Assembly (NCBI GenBank): GCA_001939145.1
Contig: LSRX01001382.1
Coordinates: 25,378-89,377 of the forward strand
Direction: 5' to 3'
Source: Symbiodinium microadriaticum
Lineage: Eukaryota > Sar > Dinophyceae > Suessiales > Symbiodiniaceae
DNA length: 64,000 bases
A program made the position numbers and the translations under genes. Shown here piece after piece: positions 12,829 to 20,953 of the stretch; position 1 is the stretch's first letter; the number at the start of each line of letters is the position of its first letter. The notes under the pieces were generated by a model, which did not search any database, was not told where the DNA came from, and worked only from the letters and a program-made list of their open reading frames with translations.

Positions 12829-12972
12829 TCTTACAGCAAAGCAATCTGAAGCGTCAAAAGGAAGCCATGTGCGCACAAGCTTTTCCAGCAAAAGGCTAAG
12901 GCTCAGCGGCCGTCTTGGGAGGTCAAGCAGCGAAAGGTTCAAGGCTCACTGCTCTGAAGCTGAAATCTCACA
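12829..12972 (-). repeat. 3' LTR of the retrotransposon
   Basis: Positions 12830-12972 are identical to 20806-20948 over 143 bp. In minus-strand sense it begins TGTGAGATTT and ends CTGTAAGA. The last base (12829) is the only difference from the other LTR. The polyprotein frame runs about 33 nt into this LTR before its stop. At 144 bp it is very short for an LTR. Confidence 0.93.
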
Positions 12973-15578
12973 CTGGTCTTATTTTCTTTTGAGCCTTGTT
13001 CCGTAAGCTGCAAAGTGACATCCTGCAAGAGCTCCGAAAACTGACAGCAGAGTTTCCAGTCGAGCTTTGTTAGCGCATCTGCCAACATTAAGGATGTCGG
13101 CACCCATCTGAAGTCCTGTGGCTTCACTGACTGCTGTACGCTACGTATGTTCACGAGTGATCTTTTGTCTGAGACACTTGGGTTCTCAGCGATCACAGTG
13201 TCGTACAAACTTTTAGCGTCGGTCACTTGAAGGTTGAGGAACTGTGGGTGCACCTTAAAAGCTGGCTCGCCGGTGAAGAGCTCGCTGAGGCAGAGGTTGG
13301 CAAAGGTGGCTCGGTCGCTACCCTCGTCTGCTGCACTGGCTTCTGCGGCAAGGGTTGAGCGGCACACTCGCGCTGAGCGGGCCGATTTCCAGTCCACTAA
13401 AGAAGCTTTCTCCACGCGGTCTGCCACCGAAGGTGCTGACAAGAAAACGCAAACACCGTACTGGCTCTTAACGCCAGCATTGGCGAAGCTGGAGTCGGTG
13501 TAGGTCACGAAGACGGAGTACTTGTTCAGGGGAACGTCCTGGTAGACAAGCCCGTGGTTCGAAGTCTCCTTGGCGTAGTCGGCTGCCGCGTAGAGTCTCT
13601 GAAGGTCCTTGTACGTCGTCTCCTGGCCCTGGTTGGACAAAGAAACCAGAGGCCCCAGTTCGGGACGAGTCTGCCCTGCCAGCCATTGCAGCGAACCAGA
13701 CACGCTTCGGAACTCGCCCCATTCGGCTGTGTCCAGGCGTTCTGGTTGTTGGCTTCGTCCTCGGGGGATCTTGCCGCTGTCCATGCTGTCGGTGAACACT
13801 TTCTGCGTCACGCGATACTTGTAGCGGCCATTGTTTTCCACCATGGTGATCTCCTTCCCGCGGTAGGTCGCGGACTGTTGCGGCGTCACCTTAGTGATGC
13901 TACCCCAGACGAACATCTTCTCCAGCACTTCCACGGGGAACTTCTCGCTGTAGGTGGCGAGGAAGTCGTCCACGTGGATGATGACGACTGCGAGCAGCTC
14001 CTTGCTCTCGCTGAAGAAGTAGTAAAGGCACCTGTCGAAGCCGTGCCGGGTAAAACCTCCCTCTGTCATCTTGGCGTGCACTCGTAGATACCAAACTCTT
14101 GGGGCGTTTGGCAAACCATAGCAGTTGCCGGTGATGACGTAGAGGTCTGCAGGAAAGCTGTTGGTCTCCTCCATCAGCGGGTCTTTGGGCGGTAGCATGT
14201 AGAGAGGCCCCGCTCGCTCTGAGGTGTCTTGGGTGCCCTGTAAGAAGGCACTTTTTGCGTCTGACGCCCAAAGGTACCAGCGGTCTCGAGTAAAACCCAG
14301 CTCCCGGTTGGCGCCTGCGGTCGCGATTGTCATCAGCAGCCCCTCGGAAAGTCTCGTTGGCGTTGGGCTGTCCCGTGAAATCGAAAAGATGTCGGGGTCG
14401 GCGCAGCCAATGATCACGACTCGGCACTTGGCCCGCAACGGGCCTACTCCTTTGGCTTTGTCCCGGTAGGCGGCACGGGCTTTCATCACCCTCTTGAACA
14501 GCTTAGGGTCGTCCAAGATGCGCTTTGCTTCCTTCTTGGAGACCGGTTGAATGCCACCCCAGGACATCCAGGTGTCGCACTCCAGCCGAGTTGCCTCCAG
14601 GTACTCCTCGTATTGTGCACGAGGGAGTTCCACGATCTGCCTCCAAGGGATCTCGCGGTCCAACTGTTTAAGCTCTTTTCGGCTGTGGGTGCGCTGGTTG
14701 GACTGGTTCAGCTTCTCGTCGTCGGTGCTCGCGTCCTCTTGGTCCTGCTGCTCGTCCACTCCTGCGGCCTTCATCTCGTTCTTCCGGTGGGTGCTGTTCA
14801 GGTAGCACTGGTAGTAGTAGGTCCTCCGGAAGGGGGTGTCGTTGTGGTCGCTGCCGTCTTTGAGTGTGAACTCGCCGTTGTCGTAGAGGTCGAAGTTCAG
14901 AGGAAAACTGCTGACCAAAACAGCTGCTGGGCGCTTTTGCGGGAGGAGCGGAAGCGCCTCGTTGTCAGGAGAAAGATTCCCTGAGCCAGCGGCCGAAGAG
15001 ACGGCTCCACCATCTCGTAAGGCAGCTGGTTCCAGGTCGTTGTTGCCCGGATCCGTGCCAGCTGTAGCTGTAGTGTCGGGCTCGTTGTGCTGCACGTGTG
15101 GTTCTTGTTCTGAAGTCTGCTCACCAAGAACTTCAGGAACCGGAACAGGGACAGGTTGTTGAGGAGGTAGTGCTGTCCAGTCTGGCGTCCCTGGTGCCGG
15201 ACTGACTGGTGGTGTCTCGGGGACACCGGGGCTGAAACCAGGCGAAGTGTAAGCTGCGCTCTCCATGGCCTGGTCCTGGGCGGTCTGTGAAGTCCTTCGT
15301 CCCGTAGGGGTCCTTGAGCGCCCTCTCCTGCTCCTTGGTGTAGGTGGCACTGGTGAACCTGGTACGCTTATCTGGATCCTGCGGTTGTCCGACCGGTTCA
15401 CAATGGTATTCTGTATAAAAGGCCCCACCTGTGACTGTTGTTGTTGTTGTTGAACGTAAGTCCGTGGCTGTTGTCGCTGACCGTCTGCGTCAGCTTCTGA
15501 AGGCCCCACCTGTGACTGTTGTTGTTGTTGTTGTTGAAGGTGAGTCCGTTGCTGTTGTCGACGACCACTGCCTACCAC
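12939..15578 (-). CDS. Retrotransposon reverse transcriptase and RNase H
   Basis: 879 codons from a GTG; the frame is open upstream to 15626, so translation probably continues from the integrase frame by a -1 shift within the 55-nt overlap. The N-terminal part is Gln- and Pro-rich with a duplicated QQQQQSQVGP block. The RVT_2 (Copia) reverse transcriptase follows: DAKSAFLQG carries the first catalytic Asp and HVDDFLATY the paired catalytic Asp residues. RNase H begins at TYTDSSFANA, with STLAAEASAADEGS and DAKSLYD as further active-site regions. The reverse transcriptase and RNase H look intact, without internal stops. The C-terminus runs into the 3' LTR. Confidence 0.95.
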   Translation of the reverse strand: MVGSGRRQQQRTHLQQQQQQQSQVGPSEADADGQRQQPRTYVQQQQQQSQVGPFIQNTIVNRSDNRRIQISVPGSPVPPTPRSRRGRSRTPTGRRTSQTAQDQAMESAAYTSPGFSPGVPETPPVSPAPGTPDWTALPPQQPVPVPVPEVLGEQTSEQEPHVQHNEPDTTATAGTDPGNNDLEPAALRDGGAVSSAAGSGNLSPDNEALPLLPQKRPAAVLVSSFPLNFDLYDNGEFTLKDGSDHNDTPFRRTYYYQCYLNSTHRKNEMKAAGVDEQQDQEDASTDDEKLNQSNQRTHSRKELKQLDREIPWRQIVELPRAQYEEYLEATRLECDTWMSWGGIQPVSKKEAKRILDDPKLFKRVMKARAAYRDKAKGVGPLRAKCRVVIIGCADPDIFSISRDSPTPTRLSEGLLMTIATAGANRELGFTRDRWYLWASDAKSAFLQGTQDTSERAGPLYMLPPKDPLMEETNSFPADLYVITGNCYGLPNAPRVWYLRVHAKMTEGGFTRHGFDRCLYYFFSESKELLAVVIIHVDDFLATYSEKFPVEVLEKMFVWGSITKVTPQQSATYRGKEITMVENNGRYKYRVTQKVFTDSMDSGKIPRGRSQQPERLDTAEWGEFRSVSGSLQWLAGQTRPELGPLVSLSNQGQETTYKDLQRLYAAADYAKETSNHGLVYQDVPLNKYSVFVTYTDSSFANAGVKSQYGVCVFLSAPSVADRVEKASLVDWKSARSARVCRSTLAAEASAADEGSDRATFANLCLSELFTGEPAFKVHPQFLNLQVTDAKSLYDTVIAENPSVSDKRSLVNIRSVQQSVKPQDFRWVPTSLMLADALTKLDWKLCCQFSELLQDVTLQLTEQGSKENKTSVRFQLQSSEP
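12981..12992 (-). promoter_or_regulatory. Candidate polypurine tract
   Basis: In minus-strand sense the purine run CAAAAGAAAATA lies 8 nt before the 3' LTR, inside the end of the polyprotein frame. It would prime plus-strand DNA synthesis. The short gap to the LTR makes the exact cut site uncertain. Confidence 0.45.
15430..15545. repeat. Imperfect 76-80 bp duplication encoding Gln-rich blocks
   Basis: The block AAGGCCCCACCTGTGACTG(TTG)n plus about 45 bp occurs twice in tandem, differing in the number of TTG (CAA) units. It encodes the two QQQQQSQVGP repeats at the start of the reverse transcriptase frame, close to the frame-change site. Confidence 0.8.
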
Positions 15579-16783
15579 GGGTAGTGGTATGGTACCGCGG
15601 TTCCGGCCGGCAAAGGTTGTGGTAGCTCACGTGTCGGTCGTGGTTGGTCTCCGGGAGGTAACTTCCAAAAGAAGGTGGTCGTCCCGGTCCAAGGTTCGTC
15701 GTAGTCCAGGTGGCACAGAGGGTCGCGCCACTGGTCTTGAGGAAGCTGTTCCGAAGCTTCGTTGCGGTAAGTAACCCGGGTGTCTGCGAGGTCCTCGAGG
15801 TCGAAAGGGCACTCTGCTGCTTGTGGTACGTAAAGTTCCAGTCGTGATCCGAGGGGGCGATACCAGATTTCCATCAGCACTTGCAGCACTTCGGTAGGCG
15901 CGCGTGAAGACAGGGCCTTGCCGCAGTGGTAGTTCGTAGCCTCACAGCACATGCCGAGGACAGGAACGGCTGTGCCTGTGATCAATCTGATATACACCAG
16001 ATCTGCTTGCAGAACTTCTCCGAAAAATCCCGTGAACGCGGGAGCCACCGAAGAGGTTGGAGGAGGCTTCGGTTTCTGCAGCCTTATGCAAGAACCACAC
16101 CTAAGGCAATCCAAACCAAGCAAGACCTTGCGACTCAAATTTCCAGACGCTGCAAGCATGCGGATGAGCTCTGCTTTGGGCGCATGCCCCATACTCACGC
16201 GCAAACGAGCTAAAGTATATTGCAGCTGCTTATCCACGATCTTTGGCGCATCTTCAAACCACAGTTCTGTCTGAAAACCGTGTAAAGGTCGCGTGCTTGC
16301 TGGCTCGGGAGTCTCGTCCTCGGCGGTCTTGTCTGTCGCTTGAGGATCTTCTTTAGGAAAACCAAAGAAAAACAAAGCAACACGCACTGGCCGAACATAC
16401 CGTTGCTTGGGGTAGGTGATCTGCGCCATATCCTCGGACTCCAGAACAAACTCACCAGAGTTCAAACGCAGGGCGGCGCCTCGATGAGTGAAGGGGACGT
16501 CCTGCGGGAACCGCCGGCTCTCTGGCGTCCAGGCTGCTTGCACCTTCTCCAATTTCCACGGAACCAGGTTTTTCAAGGCGGTCTGCAAAGGGTCCGTGGC
16601 GTTGAGGGTGAAGGGCTTCTTGTGAGTGTTGGCGAACCTGGCCTCGAGCTCGTCCAGGATCTGGCCCCAAGCAACCGGATCATTCAGAGGCCGGGCCGCG
16701 TAAACATCATGCGGCTTGATCTGAAACCTGGATGGGTTCCGCCTCCGGGCCAAGGTCTGGATGCCTTGGAGAACGGCGTGCAA
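15572..16783 (-). CDS. Retrotransposon integrase region, core deleted
   Basis: This frame is the same frame as Gag and is separated from it only by the TGA at 16793-16795; no ATG is needed if readthrough occurs. It contains an integrase zinc-binding-like segment (MGHAPKAELIRML... CLRCGSC) and the start of the catalytic core with the first acidic residue (LQADLVY) and the following strand (VPVLGMCCEATNYH). After IWYRPLGS the sequence jumps to a linker (AAECPFDLEDLADTRVTYRN), so the second Asp and the Glu of the DDE triad are missing. The frame closes at TAG 15572, overlapping the reverse transcriptase frame, which is open from 15626. Confidence 0.88.
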   Translation of the reverse strand: MHAVLQGIQTLARRRNPSRFQIKPHDVYAARPLNDPVAWGQILDELEARFANTHKKPFTLNATDPLQTALKNLVPWKLEKVQAAWTPESRRFPQDVPFTHRGAALRLNSGEFVLESEDMAQITYPKQRYVRPVRVALFFFGFPKEDPQATDKTAEDETPEPASTRPLHGFQTELWFEDAPKIVDKQLQYTLARLRVSMGHAPKAELIRMLAASGNLSRKVLLGLDCLRCGSCIRLQKPKPPPTSSVAPAFTGFFGEVLQADLVYIRLITGTAVPVLGMCCEATNYHCGKALSSRAPTEVLQVLMEIWYRPLGSRLELYVPQAAECPFDLEDLADTRVTYRNEASEQLPQDQWRDPLCHLDYDEPWTGTTTFFWKLPPGDQPRPTRELPQPLPAGTAVPYHYPW

Positions 16784-16792
16784 TAGGCCATC

Positions 16793-19700
16793 TCACAGCT
16801 CCTCGTGGTAGTCGTTGTGGTCGTGGCCCGCCGACTTGTAGTGGAGCTGTTCCTCGTTGAGTCGCCGGCTCAGCTTTTCAGCGAGGACGGGGCTGTTGGT
16901 TATCCACCGGCACTCGGCTGCCGAAGGAAAGCCGTCTGCATCTTCTTGTCCGTAGGCGCCCGGGTGGCACGTAGTTTTCGTGACGTTCTTGTAGTGCATG
17001 ACGTCCTGGAGAGCCTGGTGGCGCCAAAGTTTCGAATCGCACGAGGCGGGTCCCACGAAGAATCGCCCGGCCTTCTCTTGCTCTATGCACGCCCATGCCC
17101 CAAACGCACAAAGGGAGTCGAAGTCCTCGTCCTCGGGCCGGGGCCAGTTCACGTAGAGCACGAGTGGCTTCAGGTTGCGGATCACCTGTTCCAAGGCCTC
17201 CTGCTGTTGTGGTTGCCGGAGGTCGTGGCCGAACTTCGTGCCGAAGGGCTCGAGGGCGGCGATGCCGTAGTAGTTCGCCTCGTTTGTCAACCGCGCCTCG
17301 CCCGCGAACACCTCACAAAGGTCGATCTTCGGGTGCTTGTGGATGTCCTTGTACACGGGCAGCGCGTCGTGGTACTTGATCTCGGCCTCGTAGTTCTTGT
17401 GAGCACGCCGAAGTTCGCCCACAAGCCACGTCGTGTGGCCCGATTTCAGGGGTTGTCCACCAAGTCCCACGCGTAGTCGCTGAGCGCTTTCTCCACCTCC
17501 TCCTCTTCCTCGGCTAGCACGAGAGCTCGGCGCGCTGCAACTCCTCGCTGGTACCGGTCCTCGGAGAGCTGCATGTCCTCCTCGGACATGGTCGCGGGTG
17601 CTGTCTTCGAAGGGGCGCCCTTGTGCAAATCCATCGAGCGCACCTCCGCCTCGGTGAAGTCCAGCTCCCCTCGCCTGCGTGGTTGCGGCTTCTCCTTGGG
17701 CTTCAGACCAGTGACCTGGCGGTAACCCGAAGAACTGCTTGTCGAAGAGGTCGCCTTCGGCACCAGCCTGGTCGCCAAGATTGGCCGCGCTCCAGAGGGA
17801 TCCGAGCGAGGCAACGGCCGTGGCGATGGTGAGGAGGGCAGTTCTTCCCACGCTCCGAGCACCCATTTCCACCTTGTTGCGCACTGCATGCACTTCTGGA
17901 AGCTCCCGTACTTGTTGCCGGACCTCGCAAGCATGTGAGGTGGATGTTCGCAAGCTTTGTTCAGGTTCTCGATGAGCACGTCGGTCCACCTTTGGTGTGC
18001 TGGGTCCTGGTGCGACAGCCAAGACCTCTTGCGCAGTCCCAACCGCACCGTCTGACACATGAACCTCAGCAGGTGCATCTCTGCTGTGAGGATCGCTCGC
18101 AGCATCCGCCGCCATACCTGCAACCACAAAGGGGGCAGCGACTGGGCCTGCATGTGTCGCCGTGGTGCCGGGAAGCTTGACGAACTCGGGGTCCGGATCA
18201 CCTTGATCCAAAACGCTGCTCAAGGCTTGCCACTTCTTGAAGTGCTCCGGAGGGAAGTGGTGCAGGGAAATGCAAACATGACCATTGATCTTCACAAGAG
18301 GCACCTCTACGTCGAATGTTCCGAGGTAGGCTTTGTTCCTAGGGAAATCCAGCACTGCTTTGAGCTTATTAGCGATCATTCCGAGGCTGAGCAGAAAGGG
18401 TATGTCGCTATCATCTTCCATGACAGAAGCCCCGAACAAAGAACATGTGTTGCCGTTGCCATCTAGACACACCGGAAAATACGCATGCAAACTGCTCGTC
18501 TTGACGGGGCCGGTGCCAAACTGGAAACCCTCGTGCTCGGGCTGAGTCCTGGCATCTAGCTTAAGTTGCCGAAGAAGCTGACGATGTTGTTCCAACCACT
18601 TGCTGCTGCACAAACTGCGCTGACATGCAGTATCAAGAACTGCATACCCTGCGAAATCCCCTGGCTTGCTAAGGAAAACTTCACGAAGAGGCCCCGCAAA
18701 CATGGTCATGAACGTGGTAAAGTACGAGCCAAACTCTTGGGTCTCCTCGGGGCCTGGGTCCTGCATGCTGGTCTGCGTCTCTATGCCACTCGGATGGAAA
18801 ACTGCTAGCACTTTCTTTGGCGCGGCTCCCTTCTTGCTGTCTGGCTTGCCACCAGAGTTCTGCAAAGCACTGCTCGAACGACCACCTTTGCCCGACATAG
18901 GGCATTCAGCGTCTCCCTGCCAGTGTCCATTCTCACCGCAGAAGGCACAGTGGGAAGTCCGCTTGCGCTGTTCGATGCTTTTCCCTTTGCCGCCATTGCT
19001 GAACTTCCTCCCGAGGGTGACTCCTTGAAGCCGCCTCGCAGTGACCGTCAAGCACTCGGCCACCTCTTGCATAACAGACTCCAGGTTGTCGTCACCGTCG
19101 GGGCCGGCATCGGGGATCATCTCTTCCTCGTCTTCGGCCAGGTTCTCGTCGAACTCATCCCCCTCGGGGATCTCAGGCAGGTCGTCGCCCGGGTCGTCGT
19201 CGTCTAAGTCCTGGGCCTCCTCGGCAACATAGGTCCGAAAGGGCTTCGCCTGGTACTTGCCGCCGCCCTTGGACGGACGAGGCTGCCGATAATCCTTGCC
19301 GCCTCCGCCCTTGTGGCTTGGCTTGCCGCTCGAATCCCTTGAGTGGTCTGGTCCTTTGCCGCCGTGGTTGTCAAACTCCCGGTGGTGCACGGTTGCCGGC
19401 GTTGGTCGGTGCTCCGGGAATTGCATCTGAGCCGCGTCCTTCACAGCATCGAAGCTAAGGCTTTGCCCGGTGGCTACCAAAATCAATCTCTGCTGCTCGG
19501 CTGTCAGCCGAAGCCGGTCCAGAAGCCTGGACCCCCTTGCCTCGGCGTCGTACATGCCGGAAACGTCAATCCCGGCAGCCAGGAGGGACTTTTCGGTCCT
19601 CTGGTACCTGTTGCAGAAGGCGCGGATCGTCTCATTGTTGTGCCTGCCCAGGTACTCGTAGTCGTGTAGGAATTTCCTTTTCATATATATTGCGCGTGTC

Positions 19701-20776
19701 TGAAGCGGTCGCCGCAGGGAAGCCAGTATATTGTCCACCCCGGCGTCGCAGTCGATCTGGGAAACCTCCATATATTCCAGCTCCTCCTCTGCCTCGCCGC
19801 GAAGAGAAACGTAGAGTGCCATCGCTGCTTCGCGGGGGGGCATAAAGGACTTGACCTGTCTTTCCCATACTCGGACTTTGCGTTCATATCTGTCGAACGC
19901 TCGGATGTCCTCTTTGGGGTAATTCCAAAGAGGTGGGCTTGGAGCGGTGCCTCCTCGGTAGCGAACTCCAGGCTTGGGTCCTTTGGAAGCAGACCAGTCT
20001 TCGTCGTCGCCCTTCTTCCCGACAGCACGGCCAATGTCCTTGAGGAGCTTGCCGCGCCAAGTGCTCTGGTCAGCGTCCAGCTCGTGCCGTCGGGGTCGTC
20101 CTGAGCCGTCTTCTGGTACAGCAAGACGGTCTGGTCCATGATCGTCTCGTCCGGCTCCGGCTCGTAGTCCTCCTTGCTTGCCTCGCCCGGCCGCCGCGGC
20201 AGCGGCTCGTCTTTGTCTTCGGGAAGGCTTCACCGGAAGGAGGGTGTCCGGGTCGATCGTCGCGTCGTTCGTCAGCACCTCCGACTCCGCCGTCTCTCGG
20301 TAGCCACGGCCCTCGTCAAACTCGGGCGTCGAAGGTCTCCAAGGCGAGGTGGGCGAGGCTTCGGCGAAAGTCGAAGGCGGTTTCCAGCTCCAGCGGGAAG
20401 AGGTAGAAGACGAATCACCTCCCCCGGGGTCTCTTGGATCCTGTTCTGGGCGAGGAACATACACCCATGTACCTGTCGAGGTCGTCCTTCGCGTGGGCGT
20501 CGAGCTGTTGTAGTAGTCCCGGCTCTGGCAGCGTATGCAAAACCAGCCGAGGGCATCTCTACCGAACTCCTCGCTCTCACAAGCAAAGCATCTCCATCGA
20601 GGCATGGGTGCGTCCTGTCGCGGAGGGGGCTCATCAAAGGTCTCGCCTGGTCGAAGGCTGCCCTCGCCGGTAGCGGCCGGCAACTGCAAACCTGGCGGCA
20701 ACCTCAAAGAGCGAAGGCTGGGCTCACCTGGGTCCTCTTGCTCCGCAAGGAAGTCGTCCAGGGTCTCACCGGCCAT
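16793..20776 (-). CDS. Retrotransposon Gag, protease-like and methyltransferase-like polyprotein
   Basis: 1327 codons, ATG to TGA, starting 15 nt after the primer binding site. Residues 63-83 form a CX2C-X13-CX2C zinc ribbon. Residues 285-455 are a helical Gag capsid-like region (WNYPKED... to AAQMQFPEH). Residues 610-625 are a CX2CX4HX6C zinc knuckle (CAFCGENGHWQGDAEC). AVLDTA at 712-717 is a retropepsin-like active site. From about 1150 the sequence IDLCEVFAGEARLT resembles motif I of cytosine-5 methyltransferases, and GRFFVGPASC corresponds to the usual ENP region; the expected Pro-Cys catalytic motif is replaced by WPRPED. Between about 17750 and 17450 the coding-like sequence (acidic, SEEDMQLSEDRYQRG) is in another minus frame, so this frame carries two compensating shifts. 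The frame ends in a TGA that is in phase with the next reading frame. Confidence 0.9.
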   Translation of the reverse strand: MAGETLDDFLAEQEDPGEPSLRSLRLPPGLQLPAATGEGSLRPGETFDEPPPRQDAPMPRWRCFACESEEFGRDALGWFCIRCQSRDYYNSSTPTRRTTSTGTWVYVPRPEQDPRDPGGGDSSSTSSRWSWKPPSTFAEASPTSPWRPSTPEFDEGRGYRETAESEVLTNDATIDPDTLLPVKPSRRQRRAAAAAAGRGKQGGLRAGAGRDDHGPDRLAVPEDGSGRPRRHELDADQSTWRGKLLKDIGRAVGKKGDDEDWSASKGPKPGVRYRGGTAPSPPLWNYPKEDIRAFDRYERKVRVWERQVKSFMPPREAAMALYVSLRGEAEEELEYMEVSQIDCDAGVDNILASLRRPLQTRAIYMKRKFLHDYEYLGRHNNETIRAFCNRYQRTEKSLLAAGIDVSGMYDAEARGSRLLDRLRLTAEQQRLILVATGQSLSFDAVKDAAQMQFPEHRPTPATVHHREFDNHGGKGPDHSRDSSGKPSHKGGGGKDYRQPRPSKGGGKYQAKPFRTYVAEEAQDLDDDDPGDDLPEIPEGDEFDENLAEDEEEMIPDAGPDGDDNLESVMQEVAECLTVTARRLQGVTLGRKFSNGGKGKSIEQRKRTSHCAFCGENGHWQGDAECPMSGKGGRSSSALQNSGGKPDSKKGAAPKKVLAVFHPSGIETQTSMQDPGPEETQEFGSYFTTFMTMFAGPLREVFLSKPGDFAGYAVLDTACQRSLCSSKWLEQHRQLLRQLKLDARTQPEHEGFQFGTGPVKTSSLHAYFPVCLDGNGNTCSLFGASVMEDDSDIPFLLSLGMIANKLKAVLDFPRNKAYLGTFDVEVPLVKINGHVCISLHHFPPEHFKKWQALSSVLDQGDPDPEFVKLPGTTATHAGPVAAPFVVAGMAADAASDPHSRDAPAEVHVSDGAVGTAQEVLAVAPGPSTPKVDRRAHREPEQSLRTSTSHACEVRQQVRELPEVHAVRNKVEMGARSVGRTALLTIATAVASLGSLWSAANLGDQAGAEGDLFDKQFFGLPPGHWSEAQGEAATTQARGAGLHRGGGALDGFAQGRPFEDSTRDHVRGGHAALRGPVPARSCSAPSSRASRGRGGGGESAQRLRVGLGGQPLKSGHTTWLVGELRRAHKNYEAEIKYHDALPVYKDIHKHPKIDLCEVFAGEARLTNEANYYGIAALEPFGTKFGHDLRQPQQQEALEQVIRNLKPLVLYVNWPRPEDEDFDSLCAFGAWACIEQEKAGRFFVGPASCDSKLWRHQALQDVMHYKNVTKTTCHPGAYGQEDADGFPSAAECRWITNSPVLAEKLSRRLNEEQLHYKSAGHDHNDYHEEL
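17446..17760 (-). pseudogene. Frame-shifted segment within the Gag polyprotein
   Basis: In the frame ending at 17446 this segment reads as a normal charged linker (GELDFTEAEVRSMDL, MSEEDMQLSEDRYQRG, LAEEEEEVEKALSDYAWDL). The long Gag frame gives only Arg/Gly/Ala-rich sequence here. One missing C in the CCCC run near 17450 would return the reading from DNP to LKSGHTT of the long frame; the opposite change lies near 17700-17750. The segment should be read as part of the same protein. Confidence 0.7.
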
Positions 20777-20790
20777 CTCACAAGGGCAGC

Positions 20791-20804
20791 TGGCTCCGCT
20801 ACCA
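20791..20804 (-). promoter_or_regulatory. Primer binding site, initiator tRNA-Met type
   Basis: In minus-strand sense the bases next to the 5' LTR read TGGTAGCGGAGCCA. This closely resembles the complement of the 3' end of initiator methionine tRNA (TGGTAGCAGAG in other eukaryotes), the primer used by most Copia elements. Confidence 0.75.
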
Positions 20805-20948
20805 ACTTACAGCAAAGCAATCTGAAGCGTCAAAAGGAAGCCATGTGCGCACAAGCTTTTCCAGCAAAAGGCTAAGGCTCAGCGGCCGTCTTGGGAGGTC
20901 AAGCAGCGAAAGGTTCAAGGCTCACTGCTCTGAAGCTGAAATCTCACA
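20805..20948 (-). repeat. 5' LTR of the retrotransposon
   Basis: Identical to the 3' LTR except for base 20805. Transcription of the element should start within it, reading leftwards; no TATA-like box was identified. It abuts the primer binding site directly. Confidence 0.93.
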
Positions 20949-20953
20949 AAAGG
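20949..20953. repeat. Target-site duplication, right copy (AAAGG)
   Basis: Matches 12824-12828 and immediately follows the TG end of the 5' LTR (minus-strand sense). Confidence 0.85.

Larger units (their letters stand above)
12829..20948 (-). mobile_element. Copia-type LTR retrotransposon, full-length, defective
   Basis: An 8.1-kb element on the minus strand bounded by short LTRs and by an AAAGG direct repeat on both sides (12824-12828 and 20949-20953). The coding order is Gag, retropepsin-like motif, methyltransferase-like domain, integrase, reverse transcriptase, RNase H. Integrase before reverse transcriptase is the Copia order. The 143-bp LTR cores are identical, so the insertion is recent. 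The proteins are nevertheless broken: an in-frame TGA after Gag, a -1 frame change before reverse transcriptase, a pair of frame changes inside the Gag frame, and loss of most of the integrase core. The copy was therefore probably mobilised by proteins of another copy, or the two frame junctions are translated by recoding. Confidence 0.95.

Noticed and set aside
13234-14984. Long plus-strand frames opposite the reverse transcriptase
   Set aside because: They are shadows of the minus-strand polyprotein; the minus frame has clear reverse transcriptase and RNase H motifs.
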